64,000 nucleotides of DNA, from contig NC_014926.1 in NCBI RefSeq assembly GCF_000185805.1, forward strand, positions 1 to 64,000, in the 5' to 3' direction. Every line of letters begins with the position of its first letter. The first letter of the stretch is position 1. Source of the stretch: Thermovibrio ammonificans HB-1 (GTDB lineage Bacteria > Aquificota > Aquificia > Desulfurobacteriales > Desulfurobacteriaceae). Both the position numbers and the translations under genes were made by a program. Below, one piece after another: positions 16,344 to 24,652 of the stretch. Under the pieces are notes generated by a model. That model saw only the letters and a program-made list of their open reading frames with translations. It did no database searches and was not told the DNA's origin.

Positions 16344-18758
16344 AAAGAGCTCCGGTATGTGCTCAACGGCTACGATGTGGCGAATGTTTTCAGCGGTTCT
16401 CGTGATTTCGGTGCAGCGGTAGAGCTTAGGAGTTTCCGAAATTTTTCCGCAGATGTAAGGACAGTTCTCTAATTCGGGAGTAGAGGTCTTAAGGTAGATT
16501 TTGGTTTCTTCTACGTTCTCAATTTCAAAGGTTAGTATCTGGTCATCTTTTGTTCTCACTTTTATGTAGTTGCTTTCGGGAGCAACTGTTCTATCCAAGA
16601 TGAGAATATTTCCTTCTTGCCTTACTATCCTTCCGCTTGTAAGCCACTTCGGAACATCGTGGCTGAATAGGAATATGTCGCCTGGTTCTATGGCGAGAGC
16701 GTCAAGATAGACATCAAACTCTATTGAGCGTTTTACTTTCTGCATCCAGTTGAGCAGAAATTTGTCTGTTATTCCAAAAAAGTCTATGGTCTTCTTTCTC
16801 TCATATTTGTCGCCGGTGCTGACAAGTATGGTTTTCATTTTGTAGCCGTCGGTTTCGTCAAGGAAGCGGGCCTCTATGGTGTTGTATCTGTCGCTTAGGG
16901 ATATGAAATGAACCTTCAGGCTACCCTGGACGATGTTCCCCATAGTGAACATTTGGACCGGGGGCTCGTCCTTGAGGAACTTGACCTTGTATTTACTACC
17001 GTTACGCAGGATAAAGGCCCTAAACTTTGCAAGTAGGTTGTTGATTAAATCCCAACCTCTTTGAAATCCGTCAAGGACAAGGTTGCACCTATACCCCTGC
17101 TCCTGACAGAACTGAGCAAAGGCTATGAAGCTCTCGTCGTCTATGTTCTCATCAGTAATAAAATCGCCAAGTCCGTATCGTGGGTTTGTGAGAATGTCTC
17201 TGATTATCCAGGCAGGATTATCGCTCCATGCAATTTCCCACTGGCCGGTTTCAAAGTTATAGAGCTTAACTTTTTTGCCTTTCATAACTGCTCTAATATT
17301 GGGTAGGTTGCCAGAAATAACCGATGAGGCTGCTATGCTGTAAACGAGAATTGATGAGCCTGAGTAAGAGACCTTGAAGGGGTTTTCAGTTATGTCACTA
17401 AGACCTGAGTCACTTGGAGGAGAAACTCCGGCTCCTTTTCCCAATTCTTCTGTTATGCACTGTATAGAGAGAGTATTACTATCTTTGATGGTAGGGTTAT
17501 CTGCCGAAACCTTTTCAATAATAAGGGTGTAAGGTATTTCTTCTAAGGTTAGGTTATCTTGTGGGTCGTAGAAGTTATAGCCGAAAGGATAGGGAGCTTG
17601 GTTTTCTTTTTGAAATCCTTTGTTAATGTAGATGTCGTAAACGTAAATAAATGGCTCCTTAACTCCGCCGTAGATTGGGATTTCCGGACTTTCACCAAGT
17701 TTTTCATAACCTTTGTACAGAGTGAATTTTAGTTTGCATTCCTCTAAAGTGAGCCCGCCGGAGTCTGTTATTTTGAACAGGCCGTTCGGAAAGTGAAGGT
17801 TAATACTGATTTTCTCTATCATCTTGGAGGGGAGTTTGGTGATGTATACAAATTTTTCGTCACTGGAGACTGTTTTGTTTATTGGCACTGTAATGTAGGT
17901 AGGAGCCTGAAAATACCCGTATCCGATTTCTCCCCACCACCAGTTTTTTCCCGAAGGGGTCTGCGCAAGGTTGCCTGAGAATAGAGTTATCGGCTCAGGG
18001 GAGCTTTTTCCCTTTGTGTATACGCAATGGAAATATTTACCCTCTATGCTTTTATAGAAGACGTCGTTCAGCCAGAGCTCCTCAAGCTCCTCTATTTCTC
18101 CTTCCGAAAGAAGAACAAAATCCCAGAGCCATTGGGCAAAACGACCTACTGGAGTGCCGTTGTTTTCTGTTCTACCTATCTTGAGTTCCCCGTCTTCTAC
18201 TTTCCCTGTAACGCAATCGGTTCCAAATAACCGGTACTGAAGTCTGACACCTCCGACAGCGTGCCTGCCGTAGACAACCGGAACCGGGACTCCCTGAGTC
18301 ATCGCTGTCTGAACTCCGTTCCAGGAATAGGTGGGTGAGGAACCAAACATATCGCCTATGTCACCAAAACTTGGCACCTTTGGCTTTGGGGCAGTCAAGT
18401 AGCTGAAAATTCCGGCCCCGACCATGAAGCCGAGGGAAAAAACAGTTGAGGCTGATAGAGTAAAAGCTCCGAGGGTTATGGAGCCTATGGCGGCCGCGGC
18501 AAGTCCGCCGGTCAGAACACCGACTGCTATTGCTCCAATTGCACCGAGTACTCCTCCACCGCCGCCGGTGGGGAGGGGAACTATCTCAATTTTCCAGCCG
18601 GGCCTTACCTTCAGTTTGTCTGGGGGAACTTTTGAGAGTTTCCCGTCTATCCAGATTTGAATGTTTTGACTCTCAGGCCTTAACCCGTGCTCTCTCAGAA
18701 CGTCTGCAAGGGTTTTTCCTTTTTCGTTGGGAGAAATTACTCTGTCAAGGAGTTTCAT
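16338..18758 (-). CDS. tail tip attachment protein (lambda gpI-gpJ-like)
   Basis: 806-residue tail tip/host-specificity protein. The first ~60 residues look like a beta-grasp domain; a Gly-rich hydrophobic stretch follows (VLGAIGAIAVGVLTGGLAAAA, about 80-125), as in lambda gpI, then the gpJ-type body with PVPVVYGRHAVGG, NPRYGLGDFI and RYNTIEARF. This suggests gpI and gpJ fused in one chain. It is last in the leftward tail-tip operon gpM-gpL-gpK-gpJ and overlaps the NlpC gene by 14 bp. The stop codon lies within the left-end TTTATGGTTAATC element. It decides which host surface is recognised (inference from the family). Confidence 0.88.
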   Translation of the reverse strand: MKLLDRVISPNEKGKTLADVLREHGLRPESQNIQIWIDGKLSKVPPDKLKVRPGWKIEIVPLPTGGGGGVLGAIGAIAVGVLTGGLAAAAIGSITLGAFTLSASTVFSLGFMVGAGIFSYLTAPKPKVPSFGDIGDMFGSSPTYSWNGVQTAMTQGVPVPVVYGRHAVGGVRLQYRLFGTDCVTGKVEDGELKIGRTENNGTPVGRFAQWLWDFVLLSEGEIEELEELWLNDVFYKSIEGKYFHCVYTKGKSSPEPITLFSGNLAQTPSGKNWWWGEIGYGYFQAPTYITVPINKTVSSDEKFVYITKLPSKMIEKISINLHFPNGLFKITDSGGLTLEECKLKFTLYKGYEKLGESPEIPIYGGVKEPFIYVYDIYINKGFQKENQAPYPFGYNFYDPQDNLTLEEIPYTLIIEKVSADNPTIKDSNTLSIQCITEELGKGAGVSPPSDSGLSDITENPFKVSYSGSSILVYSIAASSVISGNLPNIRAVMKGKKVKLYNFETGQWEIAWSDNPAWIIRDILTNPRYGLGDFITDENIDDESFIAFAQFCQEQGYRCNLVLDGFQRGWDLINNLLAKFRAFILRNGSKYKVKFLKDEPPVQMFTMGNIVQGSLKVHFISLSDRYNTIEARFLDETDGYKMKTILVSTGDKYERKKTIDFFGITDKFLLNWMQKVKRSIEFDVYLDALAIEPGDIFLFSHDVPKWLTSGRIVRQEGNILILDRTVAPESNYIKVRTKDDQILTFEIENVEETKIYLKTSTPELENCPYICGKISETPKLYRCTEITRTAENIRHIVAVEHIPELFD

Positions 18759-19104
18759 CTTTCAGTCTCCAGACGCTTTTTGTTAGTTTCTGCCAGTTTT
18801 TGTTGTATCTATCAAGGCGGACTCCGTATTTTTCAAGGGCGTGAAGAATTCTGCTGTTACCCACATAGAGGGCAATGTGGGCTTCTTCAAGGTTTATGAA
18901 TAGAACGTCTCCCGTTTGTGGTTCCTTTACCTTTTTCCAGCTTTCCCACCAGCGGTAGGTTCTGATGTCGGGGAGCTCTATGCCGCGAACTTCACGGTAA
19001 AAGAGGCGGACGAGCCCGTAGCAGTCAACGCCGTTCCAGGAGCTCCCCCACCTTTTGTAGGGAACTCTGAGGGCTTTGAGTATGAACTCATTGACCTTCA
19101 TCAT
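18745..19104 (-). CDS. NlpC/P60 tail assembly peptidase (gpK-like)
   Basis: 119-residue NlpC/P60 domain, probably a cell-wall peptidase in the tail tip. Catalytic Cys is in GVDCYGLVRLFY and His in EEAHIALYVG. Lambda gpK also has a JAMM domain, which is absent here. ATG 19104 is chosen because it overlaps the upstream stop (CTATGA); the open frame runs further back but collides with the gpL-like gene. Confidence 0.85.
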   Translation of the reverse strand: MMKVNEFILKALRVPYKRWGSSWNGVDCYGLVRLFYREVRGIELPDIRTYRWWESWKKVKEPQTGDVLFINLEEAHIALYVGNSRILHALEKYGVRLDRYNKNWQKLTKSVWRLKDETP

Positions 19105-19700
19105 AGGTAAACCCTGTTGGTCTGGATTGTCGGGAAACCGCCAAATCTCCTTTCGTTTCCTTTTTGAATGCAGTCCCAGAAGGTTTTTCCACAGGTTGCA
19201 TCTGTTCCGGTGTAGCCGCACTCAGGGGACTTAAACTCCCACTGGCATTGCTCTATTACTTTCCTTTGAGGAATAAGGACGTCTAAAAGGTTGTAGTGGC
19301 CGAGGTTAAAGGAGATAGTTTTCTCGTCGTAGGAGCAGGAGGTTATTTGAAAGGTATCTGAAATTGCAACTTCGTAGGAGCTCCCGCTAAGGAATACCCA
19401 GAGGAGCTCTACTTCCTGACCTACGAGGCCTTCATAGTCCTCAATGTAGGGGATAAGCTCCTGCGCAACGTTTGAAATCTGGATGGGGAGCTCCGTCAGT
19501 TCACCCTTGTTATTCTCCTTTAGCTCCCCTATGTGGATGGGGAAAGGCTCGTACGTAATTCCTGCTATGGTTATCGGCTTATCGTATTGGCAAATGTGAA
19601 CGGTGTGACCGTCTGGGAGTTTTAGGTTCACACAGAGAATAAAGGGGTTCCCGTAGAGCTTATTCTTTTCCAGGATGGCAGCAGGGGATAGGCTTCTCAT
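19101..19700 (-). CDS. minor tail protein, gpL-like with four cysteines
   Basis: 199-residue tail-tip protein similar to lambda gpL. The C-terminal part has four Cys (EQCQW, PECGY, ATCGK, WDCIQKG), the pattern that in gpL holds an iron-sulfur cluster. The N-terminal part is beta-rich (ILCVNLKLPDGHTVHICQYDKPITIAG). It lies between the gpM- and gpK-like genes with 4-bp overlaps on both sides, exactly the lambda M-L-K order. Confidence 0.82.
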   Translation of the reverse strand: MRSLSPAAILEKNKLYGNPFILCVNLKLPDGHTVHICQYDKPITIAGITYEPFPIHIGELKENNKGELTELPIQISNVAQELIPYIEDYEGLVGQEVELLWVFLSGSSYEVAISDTFQITSCSYDEKTISFNLGHYNLLDVLIPQRKVIEQCQWEFKSPECGYTGTDATCGKTFWDCIQKGNERRFGGFPTIQTNRVYL

Positions 19701-20035
19701 AGCTCTACTCCCCAGGCTTCAACAAGCTCGGCTGATAGGGTGTAGAGATTGGGAGCTGTCTGTTTTACCTGAATGGGTTTAGCGAAGCGGACTGTGTAAG
19801 TTTTTCCTTCGTAAGGAAAGAGGAAAGGTATTGAGCACCGGTGCCGGACATAGAAGCTCTCAAGGGTATTCTTTTCACTCTCCTGAAGGGCCGAGAAGTC
19901 AACTCTAAACTGGTATTTAGGTCTGCTCCAGCGCTGGCGAACCTGCTCAACGCCATTTTCAAAGGTCACAGAAACGATAGGGTCAATGTATTCTTTGGTT
20001 ATCTCTACTTCTGGTGGAATTGGGAGGGTTTCCAT
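19697..20035 (-). CDS. minor tail protein, gpM-like
   Basis: 112-residue beta-rich protein at the position of lambda gpM. It contains KYQFRVDFSALQESEKNTLESFY and IPFLFPYEGKTYTVRFAKP, typical of short tail-tip proteins. It is first in the leftward tail-tip operon. Its Shine-Dalgarno (GGGAG) lies in the 3' arm of a 12-bp hairpin that ends 5 bases before the ATG, so translation may be controlled by that structure. Confidence 0.75.
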   Translation of the reverse strand: METLPIPPEVEITKEYIDPIVSVTFENGVEQVRQRWSRPKYQFRVDFSALQESEKNTLESFYVRHRCSIPFLFPYEGKTYTVRFAKPIQVKQTAPNLYTLSAELVEAWGVEL

Positions 20036-20040
20036 TAGAG

Positions 20041-20103
20041 CTCCCGGCTAAGGTTTTGGTTTAAAGTGGGCTTAGCCGGGAGAAAGGGCTGTTTACTGTG
20101 GCG
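20041..20103 (-). promoter_or_regulatory. late-junction element A: CGCCACAGTAAACAG plus SD-sequestering hairpin
   Basis: Read on the - strand, CGCCACAGTAAACAG (20103-20089) is followed by a 12-bp perfect hairpin: CTCCCGGCTAAG (20082-20071), an 18-nt A/C-rich loop, CTTAGCCGGGAG (20052-20041). The GGGAG in the 3' arm is the ribosome site of the gpM-like gene. Elements of the same plan lie at 26386-26446, 39489-39551 and 47791-47855. Confidence 0.8.
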
Positions 20104-20104
20104 G

Positions 20105-20389
20105 TTAGGCAGGAATTTTCTGGAAGAGAGAAAGGTCAACTCCAGCAGATTTAAAAGAGTTTAAAACATAAGTTTTGAATTCCGGGTAACGGGAAGTAAT
20201 GGCTTCATAAATTTTAGGAAGGTATTTTCTGTCTAATTCTTCTACTATTTTTCCAGGAAGTCCATAGCGGAACATGATTAGGTCATCAAAATCCGTTATG
20301 AGTTGAGCAGGATTTTCAAAGTCAGCTTCTTCCAAAAAGATTTTTACTTCGTTCTCGTATTTCAGAAGACGTTTTTCTAAGCTCCTCAT
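20105..20389 (-). CDS. small hypothetical protein, candidate partner of the nuclease-like domain upstream
   Basis: 94-residue acidic helical protein with no recognised motif (EEADFENPAQLITDFDDLIMFRYG). It starts inside the last 68 bp of the head-morphogenesis gene, so the two are translationally coupled. Because that gene ends in a domain resembling phage BECR-type nucleases, this gene could be its immunity partner; that is inference from position only. It ends directly at junction element A. Confidence 0.7.
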   Translation of the reverse strand: MRSLEKRLLKYENEVKIFLEEADFENPAQLITDFDDLIMFRYGLPGKIVEELDRKYLPKIYEAITSRYPEFKTYVLNSFKSAGVDLSLFQKIPA

Positions 20390-21914
20390 CTATCGGCACC
20401 TCCAGGAGGAGAGCTCCTTTACTTGTAAGGTTGGACTTCCACTCTCCCCAGTTTCTAAATATATCAAGTTCAAATAGAGAAGCAACTTTGCCACTTTCGT
20501 CAAGTATCACAGCAAGACGGTTTTTAGAACTGAAGATGATAAGTCGTGCTATGGAGCTATTGGGAAGCTCTTGCAAGGCCAGTTTTTCCATATGTCCCAA
20601 GGTGTCCAGGAATTGTGCGGCATAGTTTACTTGATAAGGAAAGAGCTTTTTAGATTTTCTCATTGCTTCCTTCCAAGAATTGATGCCCAATTCCTTTAAA
20701 ACTTTTGAAGGTATAGCATGTTTACGTAAGTGTGACCAGTAAACCTTATTACTGGAAAATATTGAGCGGAATGTCTCTACGAGTTCCTTATCGTCTTTAA
20801 CATTAGAGAACAACGTTTGAAAATCTCTGAAAATAATCTTTGCCTGTATCTGTGTTCTCTTAACTTTGTCCATTCCCTTAACCTCATCGGCTCTCACAGG
20901 GAGAAGATAGCACAGGCATTGAGGGTGAGAGGCGAGGGTTTTTATTCGCGGGACTTTGTCTTTTGGGAAAATGCCGGGGCCGAGGCCGTAGTGGTCTTTA
21001 TGGGCAAGGTCGTCGCAGATGTCCCTGATTTTATGGCTCCTTGAGAGGGTCCAGCGGTAGCCTACTACGGCCGGGTTTTTCTCTGTGGACTTTATTACGG
21101 AGAGGTGGTAGGCGTTGCTCATTTCGGTTCTGGCTATGACTTTAAGGCGGTAGAGCTGTTTGTCGTAGAGCCACCATTTGACCGCTTCGTTTATAGCTTC
21201 TTCGCTCCTTTCAACGATTGCCTTTTCAAGGTCTTTTAAAAGTTTTTTGTAGGCTGGTTTTAGGCCGTATTGAATGTTGTCTGTTAGCTTCTCTATGTAT
21301 TTTTCAGCCTGCTTGACTACTTTTCGCCACTCTGTCAGGTCGCCGCCGTTGGCCGCAGACAGGAGAGCTGTCTGCTTTAGCTTTTTAACTATTTTCGGCA
21401 GTTGCTCCTCTGCAAGGGTAATAGTGAACTTGCCTTTCTCTATCTGCTCTATCGTGTACTGGAGCTCGTAGGCAATCTTTTGAGCAGATGCCCTTATCCT
21501 TGCCTGATTGAGGAGGGTTCTCTTTAGCCCTTCCCGGAGCTCCCTTTTCCAGTTCCACACCCTTTCAGATAGGTTGAGGCCGTCCGGGTAGCGAAAGTTG
21601 AGGAGCTCCTCGGCCACTTTTGCGGCAAGGCTGGTTTTGTCTGGGCTTTCTGTGATGGTGGATAGGCTCAGGGCCGGGAGGACGCCGATTTCAGCCGCCG
21701 CTTTCAGGTTTTCAAAAAGTTTGTCAGCTAAGAAGTTAGCGTAATCTTCAAGGTATTTGTCTATCAGCTCGTCAAGGTTGGAAAGGTCTGGAGCAAGTTC
21801 CTTTTGAAATTTTTTAACTATCTCCTCGGCAAGCCTGTCAGCCTCTTTTTCAGTAATCAGGAGTTTTCTGAGGAGCTCCCTTCGTGTGGCTTTTATGAGC
21901 TCTTCGTAATTCAT
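20322..21914 (-). CDS. head morphogenesis protein (Mu gpF/SPP1 gp7-like) with C-terminal BECR-like nuclease domain
   Basis: 530 residues. The first ~340 residues are helical and contain the gpF/gp7 core KVIARTEMSNAYHLSVIKSTEKNP and RWTLSRSHKIRDICDDLAHKD, ending HPQCLCYLLPV. The last ~170 residues are a separate domain with YWSHLRKHAIPSKVLKELGI and RLIIFSSKNRLAVILDESGKV, reminiscent of the phage barnase/EndoU/ColE5-D/RelE (PBECR) nucleases fused to such head proteins. It follows the portal gene with a 4-bp overlap. The nuclease assignment is tentative: I match pattern, not verified catalytic residues. Confidence 0.8.
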   Translation of the reverse strand: MNYEELIKATRRELLRKLLITEKEADRLAEEIVKKFQKELAPDLSNLDELIDKYLEDYANFLADKLFENLKAAAEIGVLPALSLSTITESPDKTSLAAKVAEELLNFRYPDGLNLSERVWNWKRELREGLKRTLLNQARIRASAQKIAYELQYTIEQIEKGKFTITLAEEQLPKIVKKLKQTALLSAANGGDLTEWRKVVKQAEKYIEKLTDNIQYGLKPAYKKLLKDLEKAIVERSEEAINEAVKWWLYDKQLYRLKVIARTEMSNAYHLSVIKSTEKNPAVVGYRWTLSRSHKIRDICDDLAHKDHYGLGPGIFPKDKVPRIKTLASHPQCLCYLLPVRADEVKGMDKVKRTQIQAKIIFRDFQTLFSNVKDDKELVETFRSIFSSNKVYWSHLRKHAIPSKVLKELGINSWKEAMRKSKKLFPYQVNYAAQFLDTLGHMEKLALQELPNSSIARLIIFSSKNRLAVILDESGKVASLFELDIFRNWGEWKSNLTSKGALLLEVPIDEELRKTSSEIRERSKNLFGRS

Positions 21915-23233
21915 AGCTCTTCATTTAACCTATTGGTGAAATCTTGAGCTTCTTTTTCTATCTCCTCGTCCATCTTGGATAAAAGCTTGTCATCTACAAA
22001 TTCTCCTAACATGTCTCTTGTCAGTTTCTTCCTTAGTTCAACTACCCCTGTCGGCGGCAGTATTTGGGCGGTAATGGCGTTCATTGCGGTTTCAAGCTCC
22101 TCTGCAAGGTTCCTGATTGAGAAGTCCCGGGGGTACTGAATGTAGCCCTTGAATTCCGTATCCTGCCAGCGGCAAACAAGCTCTGCAATTTTGTACTCGG
22201 CCTGCTCGCATTGAAGGGCAAAAGAGGTAAGGGTTCTGTTAAACTCAAGCCAATCGTACTCTTTTGCTATTCCGCTCTTTTGAACTCCACCGGTGAATTC
22301 AAGGTTTGCAAGCCTGTAAATCTGCTGCACGAGGCTCTCTATGTACTGCATGTAGGCCTGAACGGGGTCTGGGGGAGGGGCGATAAAATCGGGCTTTCCG
22401 CCCCCTTCGGGGGAGTAAGGAATGGCGTTCTCTGTAGAAATCGTCAGGTCTTTGAGTTTTTCAGCATCTGCTTTGTCCTTAACGGGAATTGTAAAGATAG
22501 AGAATGTCTGGTTTCTAAAGAGCTCCCGGAGCTCCGACAGGGCGTTGTAGAGGTCAAAGTTCAAGTTTGCTATGTCAAGTATCCACGGGGTCGCCGTCAG
22601 GTCATTTGGTAGCAGCGGGTCTGTAGAGTGGAGAGGAACTACGGGGACGACGCCGAGTTTGTGCTCTCCCTGACTTTCAATCTCTTTTAGCTCCGGGTCT
22701 GTATAGATTGCCCACCTTTGGGTGTCAAAGTAGCGGTAAATGATTGTGTTGTCAGGCTGGGTTTCTCTAAAGGTTATAGAGGAGAGCCTGCCGTACTCGT
22801 CAAGGGTATAGCTATACAGCTGTGAGCGGGTTCTGAGGGCAAGGTAGGGCCGAAGGTTTAACTGCTTTTCTTCAAGCTTTGTCGTTGCCTTCCCCGGGGG
22901 TTTGTCAACGATGATGTAGACCACGCCAGTAATCATTGAGAGCTTAAAGGCCCTTCTCATAAAGTCGTCTATGTAGGTTCCCTGCCTGTCAACGTCCTGA
23001 ATGAATTCCTGATATTCCTGAGTTTCTATTGAGCGGATAGGGGACTTTTTAAAGAGGTGTGAGAGGTAGGAGTCAACGACTTTTTTAACGTAATTAGGAT
23101 AGACGGCAAGTTTCTTGCGGCGCTCTAACTTCTCATCACTTTCCCTCGGGTGGGCTATTAGGTAGGTTCCGTCCAAAAAGCCGCCTTTTCCGGTGTAAGC
23201 GTCTATTAGGAACTTCTCTCCCGTTAAGGCCAT
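21911..23233 (-). CDS. portal protein (DUF4055-like)
   Basis: 440-residue portal of the DUF4055 type, which forms the dodecameric DNA gate in the capsid vertex. It contains ERRKKLAVYPNYVKKVVDSYLSHLFKKSP near the N terminus, a MRRAFKLSMITGVVYIIVDKP wing segment and the C-terminal helices EELETAMNAITAQILPPTGV. The start is ATG 23233 after AGGAGATAAAG. It overlaps the head-morphogenesis gene by 4 bp, the usual portal-gpF/gp7 order. Confidence 0.82.
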   Translation of the reverse strand: MALTGEKFLIDAYTGKGGFLDGTYLIAHPRESDEKLERRKKLAVYPNYVKKVVDSYLSHLFKKSPIRSIETQEYQEFIQDVDRQGTYIDDFMRRAFKLSMITGVVYIIVDKPPGKATTKLEEKQLNLRPYLALRTRSQLYSYTLDEYGRLSSITFRETQPDNTIIYRYFDTQRWAIYTDPELKEIESQGEHKLGVVPVVPLHSTDPLLPNDLTATPWILDIANLNFDLYNALSELRELFRNQTFSIFTIPVKDKADAEKLKDLTISTENAIPYSPEGGGKPDFIAPPPDPVQAYMQYIESLVQQIYRLANLEFTGGVQKSGIAKEYDWLEFNRTLTSFALQCEQAEYKIAELVCRWQDTEFKGYIQYPRDFSIRNLAEELETAMNAITAQILPPTGVVELRKKLTRDMLGEFVDDKLLSKMDEEIEKEAQDFTNRLNEEL

Positions 23234-23235
23234 CT

Positions 23236-23637
23236 TTATCTCCTATACAGAACTTCTATTTCAAGTGCCGCTTCATAGAAAGGGTGTGAAACTTCCGGGT
23301 TCAGAATGCTTCCAGTTGTGTTTACGTCAATTACAAGGCCATTAAGGTTCGTCTGGTCAACTGCTTTCTCAATTGCTTCAAGGGTTTCAACGAGCGTGTC
23401 TATTCCTTCTTCCGAGGTATTTGCTCGGAGGCTGACGATAAGGAGGATTTTCCAGGTAATCTGTTTTTTGGTGTTAAGTCTTTTTTGAGTGTCTGATGCT
23501 GGAACTATTGAAATTGCGTGACTTCGCTCTTTAGCTGATAAAACCTGAGCGGGGTTCCTGTAGCCTCTGCCTACGTAAAGGGAGGGGAATTTGCTTTCAA
23601 GAAAGCTCTGGAGCTCCGCCAAAATTTCTTTTCTCAT
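23236..23637 (-). CDS. tail terminator/completion protein
   Basis: 133 residues with alternating strands and helices (RKEILAELQSFLESKFPSLYVG, ITWKILLIVSLRANTSEEGIDTL, YEAALEIEVLYRR), the pattern of small tail-terminator or head-tail joining proteins. It sits between a DUF1320-like connector and the portal gene. Identification rests on size, predicted fold and position. Confidence 0.6.
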   Translation of the reverse strand: MRKEILAELQSFLESKFPSLYVGRGYRNPAQVLSAKERSHAISIVPASDTQKRLNTKKQITWKILLIVSLRANTSEEGIDTLVETLEAIEKAVDQTNLNGLVIDVNTTGSILNPEVSHPFYEAALEIEVLYRR

Positions 23638-23990
23638 TATCCCCTCGTTAGCTTTATCGGCGTTTCGGTTTCGTCTTCTGTCTGAACTCTAAGGCCGTAC
23701 TCAATGAGCCTTTTCTCAAGTTTTTCGTAGAGCTCTTTATAGGCCTTTGCTTTTTGCAGGTACACGTCGTTTTCTCCAGAGGAGAGCTCCAGCGCCGTCA
23801 GGTAGCTTGCAAAGTAAACGGCAAGCTGTTTGAGGATTGGGTAGCCAGAAGGATTAACGACCGTAGGGTCAACGCCTATCTGGCTTAAAAGGGAGTCAAC
23901 GTAAGCGTCTGCTTTTGAGAGGGTTTCGTCTGTAATATTTCCAGTAATTAAGCTATCCTGAAAGTCTGAGAGCTCGCAGTACTTGGCCAT
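23637..23990 (-). CDS. head-tail connector, DUF1320/Mu gp36-like
   Basis: 117-residue mostly helical protein: YCELSDFQDSLIT, ADAYVDSLLSQIGVDP, LAVYFASYLTALE. This matches the DUF1320 family (Mu gp36), which joins the portal to the tail. It overlaps neighbours by one base on each side, in an operon capsid, small gene, gp10-like, connector, terminator, portal. Confidence 0.65.
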   Translation of the reverse strand: MAKYCELSDFQDSLITGNITDETLSKADAYVDSLLSQIGVDPTVVNPSGYPILKQLAVYFASYLTALELSSGENDVYLQKAKAYKELYEKLEKRLIEYGLRVQTEDETETPIKLTRG

Positions 23991-24448
23991 TACTCTCTCC
24001 TTAGAGCTTTTAAGAATGCCTGAACAAACTCTTTCTTAGCCTCCTCAAGGCCCTCTTTAATTGCCGTTCTGAAAAAGGGATAGGGTTTACTACCCGGGTG
24101 GCGAACGAGTTTTGCAAAGACATATCCCTCATCGGTTGCCCAGCGAAGGGACTGCCGCTTTCTGGGCCTTATCAGGTGTGGTCTCGTTCCAAACTCTACA
24201 AAGGGAGCGTAAGAAGCCTCAGCTACTATTTCGGCTTTGCCTTTACTTAGTTGCGTGAAGTCCGGACGGATTGACTGCTGGAGGTGTCCGGTTCTGGGGG
24301 TAAAGGCCTTTCCTTCGTCTATGACTCTGTGAATAGAGCGAAAGAGGCTGAGCGCAAAAGCGCCCAGCCCCTCTGAAAGTGCTCTCTTTCCAGCCGCCGC
24401 GTTAAGGAGCCAGTCAAGGTTCTGGGCTTCTACCTTAACCCTTACCAC
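23990..24448 (-). CDS. HK97 gp10-like tail completion protein
   Basis: About 152 residues. It has the gp10 signature of a Lys/Arg-rich C-terminal half with YAPFVEFGTRPHLIRPRKRQSLRW and a final helix. The frame is open to 24523 but I choose GTG 24448, just past a GGAG ribosome site and overlapping the previous gene by 14 bp; the longer Arg-rich N-terminal extension looks non-coding. Confidence 0.75.
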   Translation of the reverse strand: MVRVKVEAQNLDWLLNAAAGKRALSEGLGAFALSLFRSIHRVIDEGKAFTPRTGHLQQSIRPDFTQLSKGKAEIVAEASYAPFVEFGTRPHLIRPRKRQSLRWATDEGYVFAKLVRHPGSKPYPFFRTAIKEGLEEAKKEFVQAFLKALRRE

Positions 24449-24641
24449 CCTTCTCCTCTGTCTGTGGCTCCTCCGGTTTTTCCTCCTCAAGGACTTTAAC
24501 GCCCTTGAGTTTGCCGCTGTCAATCAGACCTTTCAGCCACTTGGCCTCTTTTCCCTTGAGCTCCAGTATGCCGCTGTATGGAAATTCAACCTTGTTCTTT
24601 CCGTCGTTTACTACCAGTCCCGGCATCCCCTTAAACTTCAT
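24435..24641 (-). CDS. small phage protein after the capsid gene
   Basis: 68 residues: a beta-rich first half (GLVVNDGKNKVEFPYSGILELKG) and a Lys/Glu/Pro-rich tail. It lies 11 bp after the major capsid gene with a GGAGG ribosome site, the place where head decoration or head-tail proteins are often found. I do not recognise the family. Confidence 0.65.
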   Translation of the reverse strand: MKFKGMPGLVVNDGKNKVEFPYSGILELKGKEAKWLKGLIDSGKLKGVKVLEEEKPEEPQTEEKGGKG

Positions 24642-24652
24642 GGTCTCCTCCT

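Noticed and set aside
24089-24099. TACCCGGGTG in the gp10-like gene as a further operator
   Set aside because: The outer TT and AA of the palindrome are missing, so it is probably a chance match in coding sequence.
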